Shown: piece after piece, positions 46,677 to 56,352 of the stretch
Position numbering within the stretch: the first letter of the stretch is position 1
Layout of the letters: the number at the start of each line of letters is the position of its first letter
DNA from: Noviherbaspirillum autotrophicum
GTDB taxonomy: Bacteria; Pseudomonadota; Gammaproteobacteria; Burkholderiales; Burkholderiaceae_D
DNA length: 64,000 nt
Direction: 5' to 3'
Assembly (NCBI RefSeq): GCF_000818395.1
Contig: NZ_JWJG01000028.1
Span: 3,552,303 to 3,616,302, forward strand
The notes under the pieces: generated by a model
Seen by the model: the letters and a program-made list of their open reading frames with translations, nothing else
The model's database searches: none
What the model was told of the DNA's origin: nothing
Made by a program: the position numbers and the translations under genes

Positions 46677-47283
46677 CAGCCGCTCCTTGCGCCGTATGGC
46701 GGGCCTGACCCTGATCGAGCTGGTGTTCTTCATCGTTATCGTCAGCGTCGCGGTCGCCGGGGTGCTATCGGTCCTCAATGTGACGGCAAGGCGCAGTGCT
46801 GATCCGCAGCTTCGCAAGCAGGCAATCGCTATTGCCGAGGCGCTGCTTGAAGAGGTGGAAACAATGCCGTTCACCTACTGCGATCCGGACGATCCTAATG
46901 CCGGTACGGCTAACAGTTCCGACGATTGCTCGGCCGGCAATAATGAAGCCAGCCTGCCGCTGGGTGCGCAGGCGAACGCGGCGAGCGAAATGCGAGGGAG
47001 TCTGGATACGCCATTCGACAACGTGGCCGACTACAACGGTTTTACTATTCAGGGCGGCAACGCCGGCAGCGCCGACATCGGCGGCGTTGTATCCGTCCCG
47101 GCTGGTTACAATGCCAGCGTGGCGGTGGCGCAGGAAGCATTTGGGCCGACGGGCGTGCCCAGTCCGCAAGTCCCGGCGGTAGCGGCCCTGCGCATTACGG
47201 TCACCGTAACCTATAACGGCGGCAGCGACAGTATCGTGATGGAAGGCTACCGTGCCCAATACGCACCGAGGGCTACGCCATGA
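46666..47283 (+). CDS. mshD: MshD-like minor pilin
   Basis: 205 aa. Leader MCTDSRSLRRMAG|LTLIELVFFIVIVSVAVAGVLSVL with Glu5; PilV/GspI-like AIAIAEALLEEVETMPFTYC follows the helix, which is typical of MshD. The mature +1 residue is Leu instead of Phe, still acceptable for prepilin peptidase. 4-bp overlap with mshO. Confidence 0.83.
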   Translation: MCTDSRSLRRMAGLTLIELVFFIVIVSVAVAGVLSVLNVTARRSADPQLRKQAIAIAEALLEEVETMPFTYCDPDDPNAGTANSSDDCSAGNNEASLPLGAQANAASEMRGSLDTPFDNVADYNGFTIQGGNAGSADIGGVVSVPAGYNASVAVAQEAFGPTGVPSPQVPAVAALRITVTVTYNGGSDSIVMEGYRAQYAPRATP

Positions 47284-48122
47284 TGCTTCATGTTTCTCGA
47301 AATTTGCGCGGTTTCACGTTGGTCGAGGCAGTCATCGTGATCGCCATCACAGGTGTTATCGCCGCCATCGTCGCGGTATTTATTCGCGCGCCGGTACAAA
47401 GCTATTTCGACAGCGCGGCGCGCGCCGCGCTGTCCGATGAAGCCGACACTACGCTGCGCCGCATGGCGCGCGACATCCGGCTGGCGCTGCCGAACAGCAT
47501 ACGAATCGACACCAGCGGCGTCTATTTCGAACTGCTGCTAACCGCCTCCGGCGGACGCTACCTAGCGGAAGAGGATGATCCTACCGCGGGTCAGATCCTG
47601 GACTTCAACAACACTGGTGCGCTGTCATTTGACGTGGTATCGACGGCGCCGACAATCACGGCAGGCAATTCGATCGTGGTCTACAACCTCGGTCCCGGCC
47701 TGGATCCGGCCAATGCCTATTGCGCCAGCGCTACCGGCTGCAATAACCGCGCGGTCGTGGCAAGCATCGCTGCCAGCCCGGATGTTCCGAATGCGACGCG
47801 AGTCAGGCTCTCGGCCAATCCATTCCTGAATGGATTGCGCTCGCCCAGCTTCCGCTTCCAGGTCGTCACGATGCCAGTGACCTACGGCTGCGCCGGGGGT
47901 ACGCTGACGCGTTACTGGAATTATACGATCTCGGCCAGCCAGCCCACGCCGCCGAGCGACGGGCAGCATGCAGTGCTGGCGACGAACGTCAACTGCACCT
48001 TCTCCTATGCCCGCGCCAATGAGCGCTCCGGGTTGGTCGGGCTCGGCCTCACGATGACCGGCAAAGGAGATGCCGGCGCGGTGAGCCTGTTTCAGCAAGT
48101 ACACGTGGATAACACGCCATGA
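47280..48122 (+). CDS. mshO: MshO-like minor pilin
   Basis: 280 aa. Leader RNLRG|FTLVEAVIVIAITGVIAAIVAVFI, Glu5 present; GspJ/PilW-like continuation (DEADTTLRRMARDIRLALPNSIRI). Cys pairs YCASATGC and NVNC. Largest of the minor pilins here. 4-bp overlaps on both sides indicate coupled translation of mshD-O-P. Confidence 0.83.
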   Translation: MMLHVSRNLRGFTLVEAVIVIAITGVIAAIVAVFIRAPVQSYFDSAARAALSDEADTTLRRMARDIRLALPNSIRIDTSGVYFELLLTASGGRYLAEEDDPTAGQILDFNNTGALSFDVVSTAPTITAGNSIVVYNLGPGLDPANAYCASATGCNNRAVVASIAASPDVPNATRVRLSANPFLNGLRSPSFRFQVVTMPVTYGCAGGTLTRYWNYTISASQPTPPSDGQHAVLATNVNCTFSYARANERSGLVGLGLTMTGKGDAGAVSLFQQVHVDNTP

Positions 48123-48562
48123 GACCGCGAACGACAGTATGCATCTGCCAGCGTGGCTTCAGCCTGGTCAGCGCGATTTTCTTATTGGTCGTTCTGGCCG
48201 CGCTGGGAGCGGTAATCGCCCATATTTCCAGCGCCCAGCATACGAGTTCGGCACTTGACCTGCAGGGCGAGCGCGCCTACCAGGCCGCGCGCGCCGGTGT
48301 CGAATGGGGGCTCTATCGGCAACTGATCAACAATTCCTGTCAGGCCGGCCCGATCCCCTTCGTGCCGCCGGCGTCGACGCTGAGCGCATTCACGGTCTCG
48401 GTTACTTGCACGTCGACGAATTTTGCGGCCACGAGTACGGGCATCGCTGCGGTTCGTATCCAGGCCACCGCTTGCAACAAGCCCGTGAACGGAAATTGCC
48501 CGGGCGACGCCGGCGGAACCTATTACGTGGAGCGGCAGGTACAGGTGGATCTGGGTGGATGA
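48119..48562 (+). CDS. mshP: MshP-like minor pilin (PilX/GspK-like)
   Basis: 147 aa. Leader CICQRG|FSLVSAIFLLVVLAALGAVIAHIS lacks Glu5 (Ser at that position), as expected for GspK/PilX-type proteins that sit at the tip of the pilus; AYQAARAGVEWGLY is the MshP/PilX signature. Two Cys pairs in the small C-terminal domain. Confidence 0.82.
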   Translation: MRPRTTVCICQRGFSLVSAIFLLVVLAALGAVIAHISSAQHTSSALDLQGERAYQAARAGVEWGLYRQLINNSCQAGPIPFVPPASTLSAFTVSVTCTSTNFAATSTGIAAVRIQATACNKPVNGNCPGDAGGTYYVERQVQVDLGG

Positions 48563-48617
48563 GATCGACGGTTCGGTCGGATTGCCACCGATACAGACGC
48601 CAGGGAGAAGACTCGGC

Positions 48618-51600
48618 ATGAACAAGAAAAAGCTGCATGAACTGATTTTATTTTTTGCGCTCGGCCTCGGTCTGCTATTCGCATGGCGCGCGGCGCTCGC
48701 CGATACCACGCCGACGCTGTACGACAGCTTTGCCGGCTATGTGAATTTCGTTGGCACGCAGAGGACGCTGCGCACTGCGGATAACAACACCAATGCCGCA
48801 GCACTCGTGAACGGGACCACGACTTCTAATGGCTCGGACCCGACGACGGCAACCCTTTCCGGGTTGCCCACTACCGGGACAACCATCCGCGCGGCCTATC
48901 TCTACTGGGCGGCATCGGGTAGCACGCCGGACTATACGGTGAAGTTTGAAGGCAACACGGTCACCGCCGACCGGAAGTACACGATCACGAATGCCGGCGG
49001 CACGTCTGGCCGAAACTACTTTTCCGGCGTGGCAGATGTGACCTCCGTGGTGGCTGGCAAGGGCAACGGAACTTACACGTTCTCCGGTCTGACGGCCAGT
49101 AACAGCAGTACCTGGTCCAGTAGTCAGACAGTGCTGGCCGGCTGGGCGCTGCTCGTGGTTTATGAAAATCCCAATACTGAGCGTTTCCGCGTACTGAACG
49201 TCTATGAAGGCTTCGCACCGTTTTTTGGCTCGAAAATTCCTCTGACGATCTCTAACTTCGTTGTTCCGTCCACCAATATCGACGGCAGACTCGCTCACCT
49301 GACCTGGGAAGGAGACGTGACGAATTCGACGTCGTCCAATGGCTTCAGCGAGCAGCTCACGTTCAACAACAACGTCCTGAGCGATTCCTACAATCCAATC
49401 GGCAACCAGTTCAACTCCGTCTCCACCATCCGCGCCGGCTACCCCGATTCCGTGTCGTACGGCATCGACTTCGATGCCTATAATGTCGGTTCCTACTTGA
49501 CGCCGGGGGCGACCTCCGCATCTTCGGTCTACAGTTCGGGTGCAGACCTGGTGCTGCTATCGATGGAAGTCATGAGCGTCGCCAATGAGCCGGTGGCGGA
49601 CCTTGGCGTCACACTGACACGCAACGATGTGCTGGTGCCCGGCCAGACTGCAACCTATACCGTCAATGTCCTCAGTAACGGCCCGAGCGTCGAGCCGGGA
49701 CCGATCACAGTGAAGATCAGCCTGCCGAGCTCCCTCAGCTTCGTGGATGGGAGTGGCACAGGTTGGTCTTGCACGTCCACCGTGCAAAGCGGCACGACTA
49801 CCGTGACCTGCACCTACAGCGGACCTTCGCTTGGTGTTGGGGCTTCCGCACAGCCGCTGACGCTGACGACCAGCGTGGCGCCGTCGGCATTCGCCGACAC
49901 CGTTACGGTAGCGGTCACCTCGGCGCAGGGGACTACGTTCGACAATGACCAGACCAACAATAAGCCGTCGGACACTTACACTATCCCCACGCCGCCCTAC
50001 GTCTTCACAGATAGGGCATGCACCAACGATATCGATTTTGGCGCATCGCAACCGTGCAAGCTGATCACTTGGTCCCCGCAGACGGCCGGGCAGGACTTGA
50101 CTAATGTCTATATCACCGCGCTGGGCTCGACAGGCAGACCGACTCGGCTCAGCAGCAAAAATCCGACGACGGTGAACATGCAGTTCGCCTTGTCCTGCCA
50201 TAATCCGACCACGCATGCCGGCGTGGCGGCGACCTTCAGCGCCGTCAGCGCAAGCCTGCCGACTTGCACCGCCAATGGCGCGACACCGACTGCATGGACG
50301 ACTCAAACGGCGGGCATTATCTTCCCGGCCGGCTCGCCTTCTTCCAACGCCGGATACACGTTCAATTACGCCGATGTCGGCAAGGTCGAACTCTTCATGC
50401 GCGATAGCGCCAACACCAGCAAGATAGGCTCGAGCTTTCCCTTTGTCGTCAAACCGGCGGCATTCGCCTTGTCCGGCATTCAGCAAACCGCATCGCCCAA
50501 TCGCGTCAATCCCGGAGCGACAAGCGCTACGGGCCAGGTGTTTGTCAAGGCGAGCGAGCTGTTTACCGTCAAAGTGGCGGCGCTGACCGCCGGCGGCAAG
50601 GCCAAGGCGCTTGCCGGTACCGCAATCGACTGCAGCACCAGCACCAGCACCGATTGCACGCCGAACTTTGGCAAGGAAACGACGCCGGAGGGAGTGAAGC
50701 TGAAACCGAGCAATGTGATCGCAGGGATGGTGACGCCTCCCGCTGTCAAAGGAAGCTTCGGAACTTTCTCCGGCGGCGCGGCCACCGGCAGCGCTTTCAG
50801 CTGGGACGAGGTCGGCATCATCACTTTGACGCCGAGCATGGCCGATGGTAATTATCTCGGCGCTGGCGATGTCACTGGTATCACAAGCGGCAATGTCGGA
50901 CGCTTCTATCCGGATCATTTTGATACGGAAGTGATTCAGGTGTCGGATGTGCCGATGGATTGCCCGGACAGCCTAGTGTGTCCGACGTCATACTATGGCA
51001 TCGTGTATGCGCAGCAGCCTTTCAGCGTCAGGGTAACCGCAAAAAACGGATTGGTGGCGCCGGCCGCCAACACGACCGAGAATTACAATGCTACGACCGG
51101 CCTCGCCAAGACCGTCACGCTGACGGTCGCCGCGCAACCGGGCTCAACAACCTTGCCGAGCGGGGCGGGAACGCTGAGCGGGACGAACGTCACCGGCTTC
51201 GACAAAGGCGTCGCGACTGCCAGCGCCGCCTCCTACCGTTTCACAATGACTCCTACTGCGCCCACCGATATCTATTTGCGGGCAGCCGAACCGGGCGGCT
51301 CCGATGGCGTGACATCGCAACGTGGTGCTTCTTCTGTTGAGGGCGGCGTGAAAGTGGTCAGCGGGCGCATTCTGGTCGCGAGCGCCTACGGATCGGAATT
51401 ATTGCCGCTGCCGATAGGCATGACCGTCCAATACTGGAATGGCGCCCGTTATGTCACCAGCGCTACCGATAGCGTAACAAGCTTCGATTCGAACAAATCA
51501 CCAACTGGCAATATCGTGACGACGATTGCAAAGGTGCCTCTTGCTACCTCCAACGTCAATATTGTTTCCCCAGGGCTGACTACATTTTCATCCGGCATCC

Positions 51601-51746
51601 AAACGATTACGCTTGCCGCGCCGAGAGTGGCTGGCAGTGTCGACCTGACTCTCAATACACCCAGCTTCCTACCTATTGTCCGCGGTCGCGCGACTTTTGG
51701 CATTTACAAGTCCGGCCCTGTGATTTACATGAGAGAAATGTATTAA
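48618..51746 (+). CDS. mshQ: MshQ-like secreted pilus-associated adhesin
   Basis: 1042 aa from the ATG at 48618 (GGAG upstream, followed by a signal peptide KKKLHELILFFALGLGLLFA); a GTG at 48555 would remove it. After the signal: a beta-rich N-terminal domain (~30-315), a DUF11/CARDB-like Ig domain (~318-450, LGVTLTRNDVLVPGQTATYT), a Cys-containing module (~460-600), and a C-terminal DUF6701-type region (~610-1040) ending GRATFGIYKSGPVIYMREMY, the conserved MshQ ending. Length and Ser/Thr richness suit an extracellular adhesin displayed through the MSHA pilus. Last gene of the structural unit; a new promoter seems to follow. Confidence 0.85.
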   Translation: MNKKKLHELILFFALGLGLLFAWRAALADTTPTLYDSFAGYVNFVGTQRTLRTADNNTNAAALVNGTTTSNGSDPTTATLSGLPTTGTTIRAAYLYWAASGSTPDYTVKFEGNTVTADRKYTITNAGGTSGRNYFSGVADVTSVVAGKGNGTYTFSGLTASNSSTWSSSQTVLAGWALLVVYENPNTERFRVLNVYEGFAPFFGSKIPLTISNFVVPSTNIDGRLAHLTWEGDVTNSTSSNGFSEQLTFNNNVLSDSYNPIGNQFNSVSTIRAGYPDSVSYGIDFDAYNVGSYLTPGATSASSVYSSGADLVLLSMEVMSVANEPVADLGVTLTRNDVLVPGQTATYTVNVLSNGPSVEPGPITVKISLPSSLSFVDGSGTGWSCTSTVQSGTTTVTCTYSGPSLGVGASAQPLTLTTSVAPSAFADTVTVAVTSAQGTTFDNDQTNNKPSDTYTIPTPPYVFTDRACTNDIDFGASQPCKLITWSPQTAGQDLTNVYITALGSTGRPTRLSSKNPTTVNMQFALSCHNPTTHAGVAATFSAVSASLPTCTANGATPTAWTTQTAGIIFPAGSPSSNAGYTFNYADVGKVELFMRDSANTSKIGSSFPFVVKPAAFALSGIQQTASPNRVNPGATSATGQVFVKASELFTVKVAALTAGGKAKALAGTAIDCSTSTSTDCTPNFGKETTPEGVKLKPSNVIAGMVTPPAVKGSFGTFSGGAATGSAFSWDEVGIITLTPSMADGNYLGAGDVTGITSGNVGRFYPDHFDTEVIQVSDVPMDCPDSLVCPTSYYGIVYAQQPFSVRVTAKNGLVAPAANTTENYNATTGLAKTVTLTVAAQPGSTTLPSGAGTLSGTNVTGFDKGVATASAASYRFTMTPTAPTDIYLRAAEPGGSDGVTSQRGASSVEGGVKVVSGRILVASAYGSELLPLPIGMTVQYWNGARYVTSATDSVTSFDSNKSPTGNIVTTIAKVPLATSNVNIVSPGLTTFSSGIQTITLAAPRVAGSVDLTLNTPSFLPIVRGRATFGIYKSGPVIYMREMY

Positions 51747-51802
51747 AAAATTTCCATGTGGAAAAAGTCTATGCGGCGAAAAAAATACGGCCGGGAAAAT
51801 GA

Positions 51803-51831
51803 TTGACAGCAATTGTTTCTTAACTTAACTT
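51803..51831 (+). promoter_or_regulatory. Promoter candidate for the mshI-N unit
   Basis: Consensus -35 TTGACA (51803-51808), 17-bp spacer, weak -10 TAACTT (51826-51831). It lies in the AT-rich 111-bp gap before mshI. Confidence 0.45.
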
Positions 51832-51857
51832 CAGGCAATTTCTCGAAAACCACGACT

Positions 51858-52805
51858 ATGCGTTTGTTTACCAAAGCCAATAAAATTGCCGGTTGGCTGG
51901 CAATTCGCATTCAGAAAGAAGGCATCAGCGCAGCGTATGTCAAACGCGCTCCTTCTGCTGGGCCTGTCGTGGAGAGGCTGGCTTTTTACCCTGCTGATAA
52001 ATCATCGCAACTGGAGTTGCTGGAAAAGCTCGCCAAGGATTTGCAGGTGAGTCGTTACCAGTGTTCCAACCTGCTGGCGGCTGGCGACTATCAGATTCTT
52101 TCGGTTGAGGCGCCCAACGTTCCTCCCGATGAGCTGAAGACGGCGATCCGTTGGCGTCTGAAGGACATGCTCGATTTTCACGTGGATGATGCGACGATTG
52201 ATGTGCTCGATGTCCCCGTGGACAAGAATGCAGCGTCTCGCAACCATTCTTTATATGCAATTGTCGCTCGCAATCAATTAATCTCGCAAAGACAGAATCT
52301 TTTCACGGACGCCAAGATTCCGCTCAGCGTGATCGATATTCCTGAGATGGCACAACGTAATATTGCTGCCTTGGTCGAACCGGAAGGGCGTGGCTTGGCA
52401 ATGCTGTCGTTCGATGCCGATGGCGGTTTGCTCACAATAAGTTTTGCTGGTGAGCTTTACTTGTCGCGTCGTATCGACGTGCCGTTGGCTCAGATCATGC
52501 AGTCGGACGCTGAGCAAAAACATGCGGTATTGGATCGGGTGACGCTGGAGTTGCAACGTTCTCTTGATCATTTCGACCGGCAATACCATTTCGTAACTCT
52601 TTCCAAGCTGATGCTGGGCCCGATCGATGCCACCTCTGGCTTGCAGGAATATCTCGCCGCCAATCTCTACCTTCCGGTGGAGCCCCTGAGCCTGGAAACC
52701 GTATTTGATATCTCGGGGGTGCCGGAATTGAAATCGCTGGAAGCACAGCAACGTTACTTCCTGACCCTCGGTGCGGCATTGCGTCATGAGGAGACAGCGT
52801 TGTGA
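51858..52805 (+). CDS. mshI: MSHA biogenesis protein MshI (PilM-like)
   Basis: 315 aa from the ATG at 51858; the longer TTG frame is unlikely. Cytoplasmic, actin-fold PilM-like protein: WLAIRIQKEGISAAYVKR start, VSRYQCSNLLAAGDYQILSVEAPNVPPDELKTAIRW in two parts, and DRVTLELQRSLDHFDRQY. No complete ATP motif visible. It would recruit the inner-membrane subcomplex formed by the next two proteins. GTGA overlap with the next gene. Confidence 0.88.
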   Translation: MRLFTKANKIAGWLAIRIQKEGISAAYVKRAPSAGPVVERLAFYPADKSSQLELLEKLAKDLQVSRYQCSNLLAAGDYQILSVEAPNVPPDELKTAIRWRLKDMLDFHVDDATIDVLDVPVDKNAASRNHSLYAIVARNQLISQRQNLFTDAKIPLSVIDIPEMAQRNIAALVEPEGRGLAMLSFDADGGLLTISFAGELYLSRRIDVPLAQIMQSDAEQKHAVLDRVTLELQRSLDHFDRQYHFVTLSKLMLGPIDATSGLQEYLAANLYLPVEPLSLETVFDISGVPELKSLEAQQRYFLTLGAALRHEETAL

Positions 52806-53473
52806 GCCAGCAGATCAATTTATTCAATCCGATTTTTCTCAAGAAGAAAAAGTATTTCTCCGCCACGACCATGGCCCAGGCTCTTGGCTTGATCGTGCTT
52901 GGTTGCGCGCTTGGGGCGGCTTACGCCAGTTACCAGGTCGCGATGCTTGCCAAGGAAGCAGAAAGGACGACGGCGCAACTGAATGCGGTAAAGGACCAAC
53001 TGGGCAAGGCCAATGCCGCCTTCGCGCCGAAACAGGCGGACAAGTCGCTCGACGATGAGATCCGAAAGACGGAAACCGACATCGCTTCAGTGCAGCGACT
53101 GTTCGATTTCATGCAAAAAGGTGATCTCGGCAATACGAAGGGATATGCCGAATACATGCGCGCCTTCGCGCGTCAGGTTATGAACGGCGTTTGGCTGACC
53201 GGGTTTCATATCAATGGCGCAGGCAACGAGATCGGGCTCCAAGGAGGCGCTCTGCAGCCTGAGCTGGTGCCAGCCTATATCAATCGCCTGAAGCGCGAAC
53301 AAATACTTCAGGGTAAATCGTTCGCTGCGCTTGACATGGAAGCCCCAGCCGTCGATCCGAATGACAAGGCTGGTGCGGCCTCGCGGCGTACACCAGCCTA
53401 CATCAAATTCCGCCTGCAATCTTATGGCCTGTTGAACGAGTCAGCGCAATCGTCGGGAGCGAAGGGTAAATGA
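52802..53473 (+). CDS. PilN-like MSHA biogenesis protein
   Basis: 223 aa, GTG start overlapping the mshI stop. Begins SQQINLFNPIFLKKKKYFSA, the PilN-type cytoplasmic peptide that binds a PilM-like protein, then one membrane segment (~26-45, ALGLIVLGCALGAAYASY), a coiled coil and a periplasmic ferredoxin-like part. Sometimes called MshI2; no Vibrio letter is universal, so I give no symbol. Confidence 0.85.
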   Translation: MSQQINLFNPIFLKKKKYFSATTMAQALGLIVLGCALGAAYASYQVAMLAKEAERTTAQLNAVKDQLGKANAAFAPKQADKSLDDEIRKTETDIASVQRLFDFMQKGDLGNTKGYAEYMRAFARQVMNGVWLTGFHINGAGNEIGLQGGALQPELVPAYINRLKREQILQGKSFAALDMEAPAVDPNDKAGAASRRTPAYIKFRLQSYGLLNESAQSSGAKGK

Positions 53474-54195
53474 AGCAATACTGGCAAAAGCTGGCGACGA
53501 AGATCGACGCGCTGACGTTGCGCGAGCGGGTCATCATTTTTGCGATGGCGGCGTTGATCATGGTTGTCCTGATCAATGCTATGTTGCTTGATCCACAATA
53601 CGCAAAGCAGAAGCAATTATCCGAACGCATCAAGCTCGAGCAATCCCAGATCGCAGCCATGCAAGCCGAAATCCAAGCCAAGGCAACTGGGCAAAATCAC
53701 GATCCCGACAGCGCCAACCGGGTGCGCCTAGGTCAGTTGGAGCAACAGTTCATGCAAATGCAGAACACGTTGCAAGGCATGCAAAAAGGCCTGATTTCTC
53801 CAGATCGCATGTCGTCATTGCTGGAAGATATCCTGAGGCAAAACCGCAAGCTGCGCCTGCTGTCGCTGAAGACTTTGCCAGCAGTTGCCGCGGTTGACGC
53901 TGTCGTATCGGACAAGAAAGCCATGGAGGAAAAAACGGCAGTCCAAGCTTCGGGGAGCGGAAAGGACCCGACGAACAGCAAGCCTGCCAACGAGGCCTTT
54001 GTTTACCGCCATGGCGTCGAGCTAGTGATTCAAGGCAACTATCTGGACATTATGGATTATCTGACCCAGCTTGAGTCGATGCAGTGGCAAGTGTTTTGGG
54101 GCGAGGCGAAACTCGATGTAGAAGAATATCCGACAAACAAATTGACGCTGACACTTTATACTTTGAGTTTGGACAAAAAATGGCTAAATATTTAG
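53470..54195 (+). CDS. mshJ: MSHA biogenesis protein MshJ (PilO-like)
   Basis: 241 aa. TLRERVIIFAMAALIMVVLINAMLL is the single membrane anchor, followed by a coiled coil (KQLSERIKLEQSQIAAMQAE) and a periplasmic domain ending VQGNYLDIMDYL-like text (VIQGNYLDIMDYLTQLESMQ). PilO/GspM-type partner of the preceding protein. Overlaps neighbours at both ends. Confidence 0.88.
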   Translation: MKQYWQKLATKIDALTLRERVIIFAMAALIMVVLINAMLLDPQYAKQKQLSERIKLEQSQIAAMQAEIQAKATGQNHDPDSANRVRLGQLEQQFMQMQNTLQGMQKGLISPDRMSSLLEDILRQNRKLRLLSLKTLPAVAAVDAVVSDKKAMEEKTAVQASGSGKDPTNSKPANEAFVYRHGVELVIQGNYLDIMDYLTQLESMQWQVFWGEAKLDVEEYPTNKLTLTLYTLSLDKKWLNI

Positions 54196-54581
54196 ATATA
54201 GCCATAAAGCAAGTATTGCTTTGTTATGGTCTGATGCTGGCCATCTGCGGTCTGCATCAATCAGCGGTTGCACAATCGCTAAACGACCCGACTCGTCCCC
54301 CCATTTTGGCTGCAGAAGTTGGGGGGGCGGTAGCATCCGATCCGGGTCCTAGCCTGCAGTCGATCCTGATTTCGCAACGGCGCAAGGAAGCAATTATTAG
54401 CGGTAAGACGCTCAGAGTCGGAGATAAGTTCGGAAACGCGAGGGTGGCCCGAATAACGGAAACAGAGGTGATTTTGCGTGACGGCAAGAATTTTCAGACG
54501 TTGAAGCTCTTTCCGAATATCGAAAAAAAGCGAGCCAATTCCAGTAAGGACAACATCATGGGTGCTGCTCTGCAGCAATGA
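54180..54581 (+). CDS. mshK: MSHA biogenesis protein MshK (PilP-like)
   Basis: 133 aa from the ATG at 54180, overlapping mshJ by 16 bp. Signal segment (VLLCYGLMLAICGLHQSAVAQ), the PilP/MshK sequence LNDPTRPPI, and an HR-like strand pattern (SILISQRRKEAIISGKTLRVGD). Links the inner-membrane complex to the MshL secretin. Short for PilP but normal for MshK. Confidence 0.85.
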   Translation: MAKYLDIAIKQVLLCYGLMLAICGLHQSAVAQSLNDPTRPPILAAEVGGAVASDPGPSLQSILISQRRKEAIISGKTLRVGDKFGNARVARITETEVILRDGKNFQTLKLFPNIEKKRANSSKDNIMGAALQQ

Positions 54582-56350
54582 AGGCAAATCGAAGAATGCA
54601 AAAATCACTATCCATCATTATTGCCCTGAGTTTGCTCGGCTGCGCTGCGCCATCTTCCAAGCGTGCGACCTATGATCTGATCGCTGTGGAGATGGAAAAG
54701 GCTGCCGAATCCACGTCGCGCCACGCTACGCCGGATGCCGTTTCGTCGGCATTGCTCCCGCCGATCAAGATCGAAGTGCCGAAGCCGCGTGCCCCGCAGG
54801 AAGAGCGCTTCAGCCTGGCACTGAATAATGTGCCGGCCGGCCAGTTCTTCGCTGCGATCGCTTCCGGTACGCGCTACAGCATGCTGGTCCATCCGGAAGT
54901 GACCGGCACGATTTCGGCTAACCTGAAGGACGTGACTCTGTTCGAAGCGCTGGACGCGATTCGCGAACTCTACGGGTATGACTATGATGTCAACGGAACT
55001 CGTATCTATATCAAGCCGCCGACATTGCAAACGAGGGTGTTTTCAGTCAATTATCTGACCGCAAACCGGCGCGGCACCTCGGATATCCGCGTGACCTCCG
55101 GCTCGGTGAGCGATTCCTCTTTGGGGGGGGCGACCGCGAGCACTCAGGGCGCACTTCCCGGTTCGACCAATCCCGGCATATCAACTCAGACACTGAATAG
55201 TAGTAAGATCAGCACGACTTCCAGCAGCGATTTTTGGGGCGAACTCAAAGCATCGCTGGAAGCGATTGTCGGAAACAAGGAGGGGCGCAGCGTTGTTATC
55301 AGTCCACAGTCCGGTGTAGTGTTAGTACGTGCGATGTGGGACGAAATGAAGAACGTCAACGCCTATCTCAAAGCGGCCCAGCTGGCAGTCGACCGCCAAG
55401 TGATACTTGAAGCTAAAATACTCGAAGTGCAGCTCAATGACAGCTTTCAGAGTGGGATCAACTGGGCGTCGTTCGCTTCCTTTGCAGGGATCGACAATAA
55501 CCGCGTAGCTGCTGGTTTCCTCGCACCGGGCACTAAACTGTCGTCTGCCGCGCAGTCGAACACCCTGACAACAACAGTTCCGACAACCAATCCTAATACC
55601 GGGGCGAGCGGCAACGCAGCGATCACCGCCAATACAAGCTTAGATATGAGCGTTGTCGGTGGCGCCGCAGGTTCACTGTTCGGCTTGGCCTTCCAAACCA
55701 ATAATTTCGCTGCCCTGATCTCGTTCCTGGAAACGCAAGGTAATGTGCACGTGCTGTCGAGCCCACGCATCGCGACGCTCAACAATCAGAAGGCAGTGCT
55801 GAAGGTCGGCAAGGACGAGTTTTTTGTCACCAACATCAGCTCGACCACGTCGACCACTGGAACGACCAGTTCCATTACGCCGAGCGTCACTGTGCAGCCG
55901 TTCTTCTCTGGTGTCGCTCTCGACGTCACACCGCAAATCGACGAGGAGGGCAATATCATCCTGCATGTCCATCCTTCGGTAAGTAACGTGACAACGGTGG
56001 ATAAGCCCTTGAACCTGGGAACAGCCGGCTCCTTCAGCCTGCCGCTGGCGTCGAGTACCGTGTCGGAAACCGACAGCGTCGTGCGTGGGCGCGATGGACA
56101 GATTGTTGCACTCGGCGGCCTAATGCGCCAAGCTTCGACCTCCGAGCGCTCCCAGGTTCCCGGTGTGGGAGATGTGCCTGTGCTTGGCGGCCTATTCCGC
56201 AACACTAACCAGATCTCGCAGAAGCGTGAACTCGTTATCCTGCTGAAGCCGACAATTGTTCAAGGCAACGCATGGAATCAGGATGTAACGGAAGCGCAGC
56301 GCCGTATTCAGGCACTGGAGCCACGCGACGGCGCGGTGGAGCTTCGGTAA
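54578..56350 (+). CDS. mshL: MSHA outer-membrane secretin MshL
   Basis: 590 aa. Lipobox SLLGC, Cys22. STN-like domain (~80-150, FSLALNNVPAGQFFAAIASG), N1-type domain, and the secretin core with VLSSPRIATLNNQKAVLKVG and the conserved end VPGVGDVPVLGGLFRNTNQ ... RELVILLKPTIV. The Ser/Thr-rich insert near 185-225 is typical of pilus secretins. Forms the ring through which the pilus leaves the cell. Confidence 0.94.
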   Translation: MKANRRMQKSLSIIIALSLLGCAAPSSKRATYDLIAVEMEKAAESTSRHATPDAVSSALLPPIKIEVPKPRAPQEERFSLALNNVPAGQFFAAIASGTRYSMLVHPEVTGTISANLKDVTLFEALDAIRELYGYDYDVNGTRIYIKPPTLQTRVFSVNYLTANRRGTSDIRVTSGSVSDSSLGGATASTQGALPGSTNPGISTQTLNSSKISTTSSSDFWGELKASLEAIVGNKEGRSVVISPQSGVVLVRAMWDEMKNVNAYLKAAQLAVDRQVILEAKILEVQLNDSFQSGINWASFASFAGIDNNRVAAGFLAPGTKLSSAAQSNTLTTTVPTTNPNTGASGNAAITANTSLDMSVVGGAAGSLFGLAFQTNNFAALISFLETQGNVHVLSSPRIATLNNQKAVLKVGKDEFFVTNISSTTSTTGTTSSITPSVTVQPFFSGVALDVTPQIDEEGNIILHVHPSVSNVTTVDKPLNLGTAGSFSLPLASSTVSETDSVVRGRDGQIVALGGLMRQASTSERSQVPGVGDVPVLGGLFRNTNQISQKRELVILLKPTIVQGNAWNQDVTEAQRRIQALEPRDGAVELR

Positions 56351-56352
56351 GC

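Noticed and set aside
46203-48562. Minor pilin genes as a type II secretion pseudopilin operon
   Set aside because: GspH/I/J/K-like order is shared, but the neighbouring MshQ-like gene and the MshI-N set place them in an MSHA locus; no gspD/gspG-type pair is present.
49557-50918. 453-codon open frame on the minus strand
   Set aside because: Antisense to mshQ; Arg/Gly/Ala-rich shadow without motifs.
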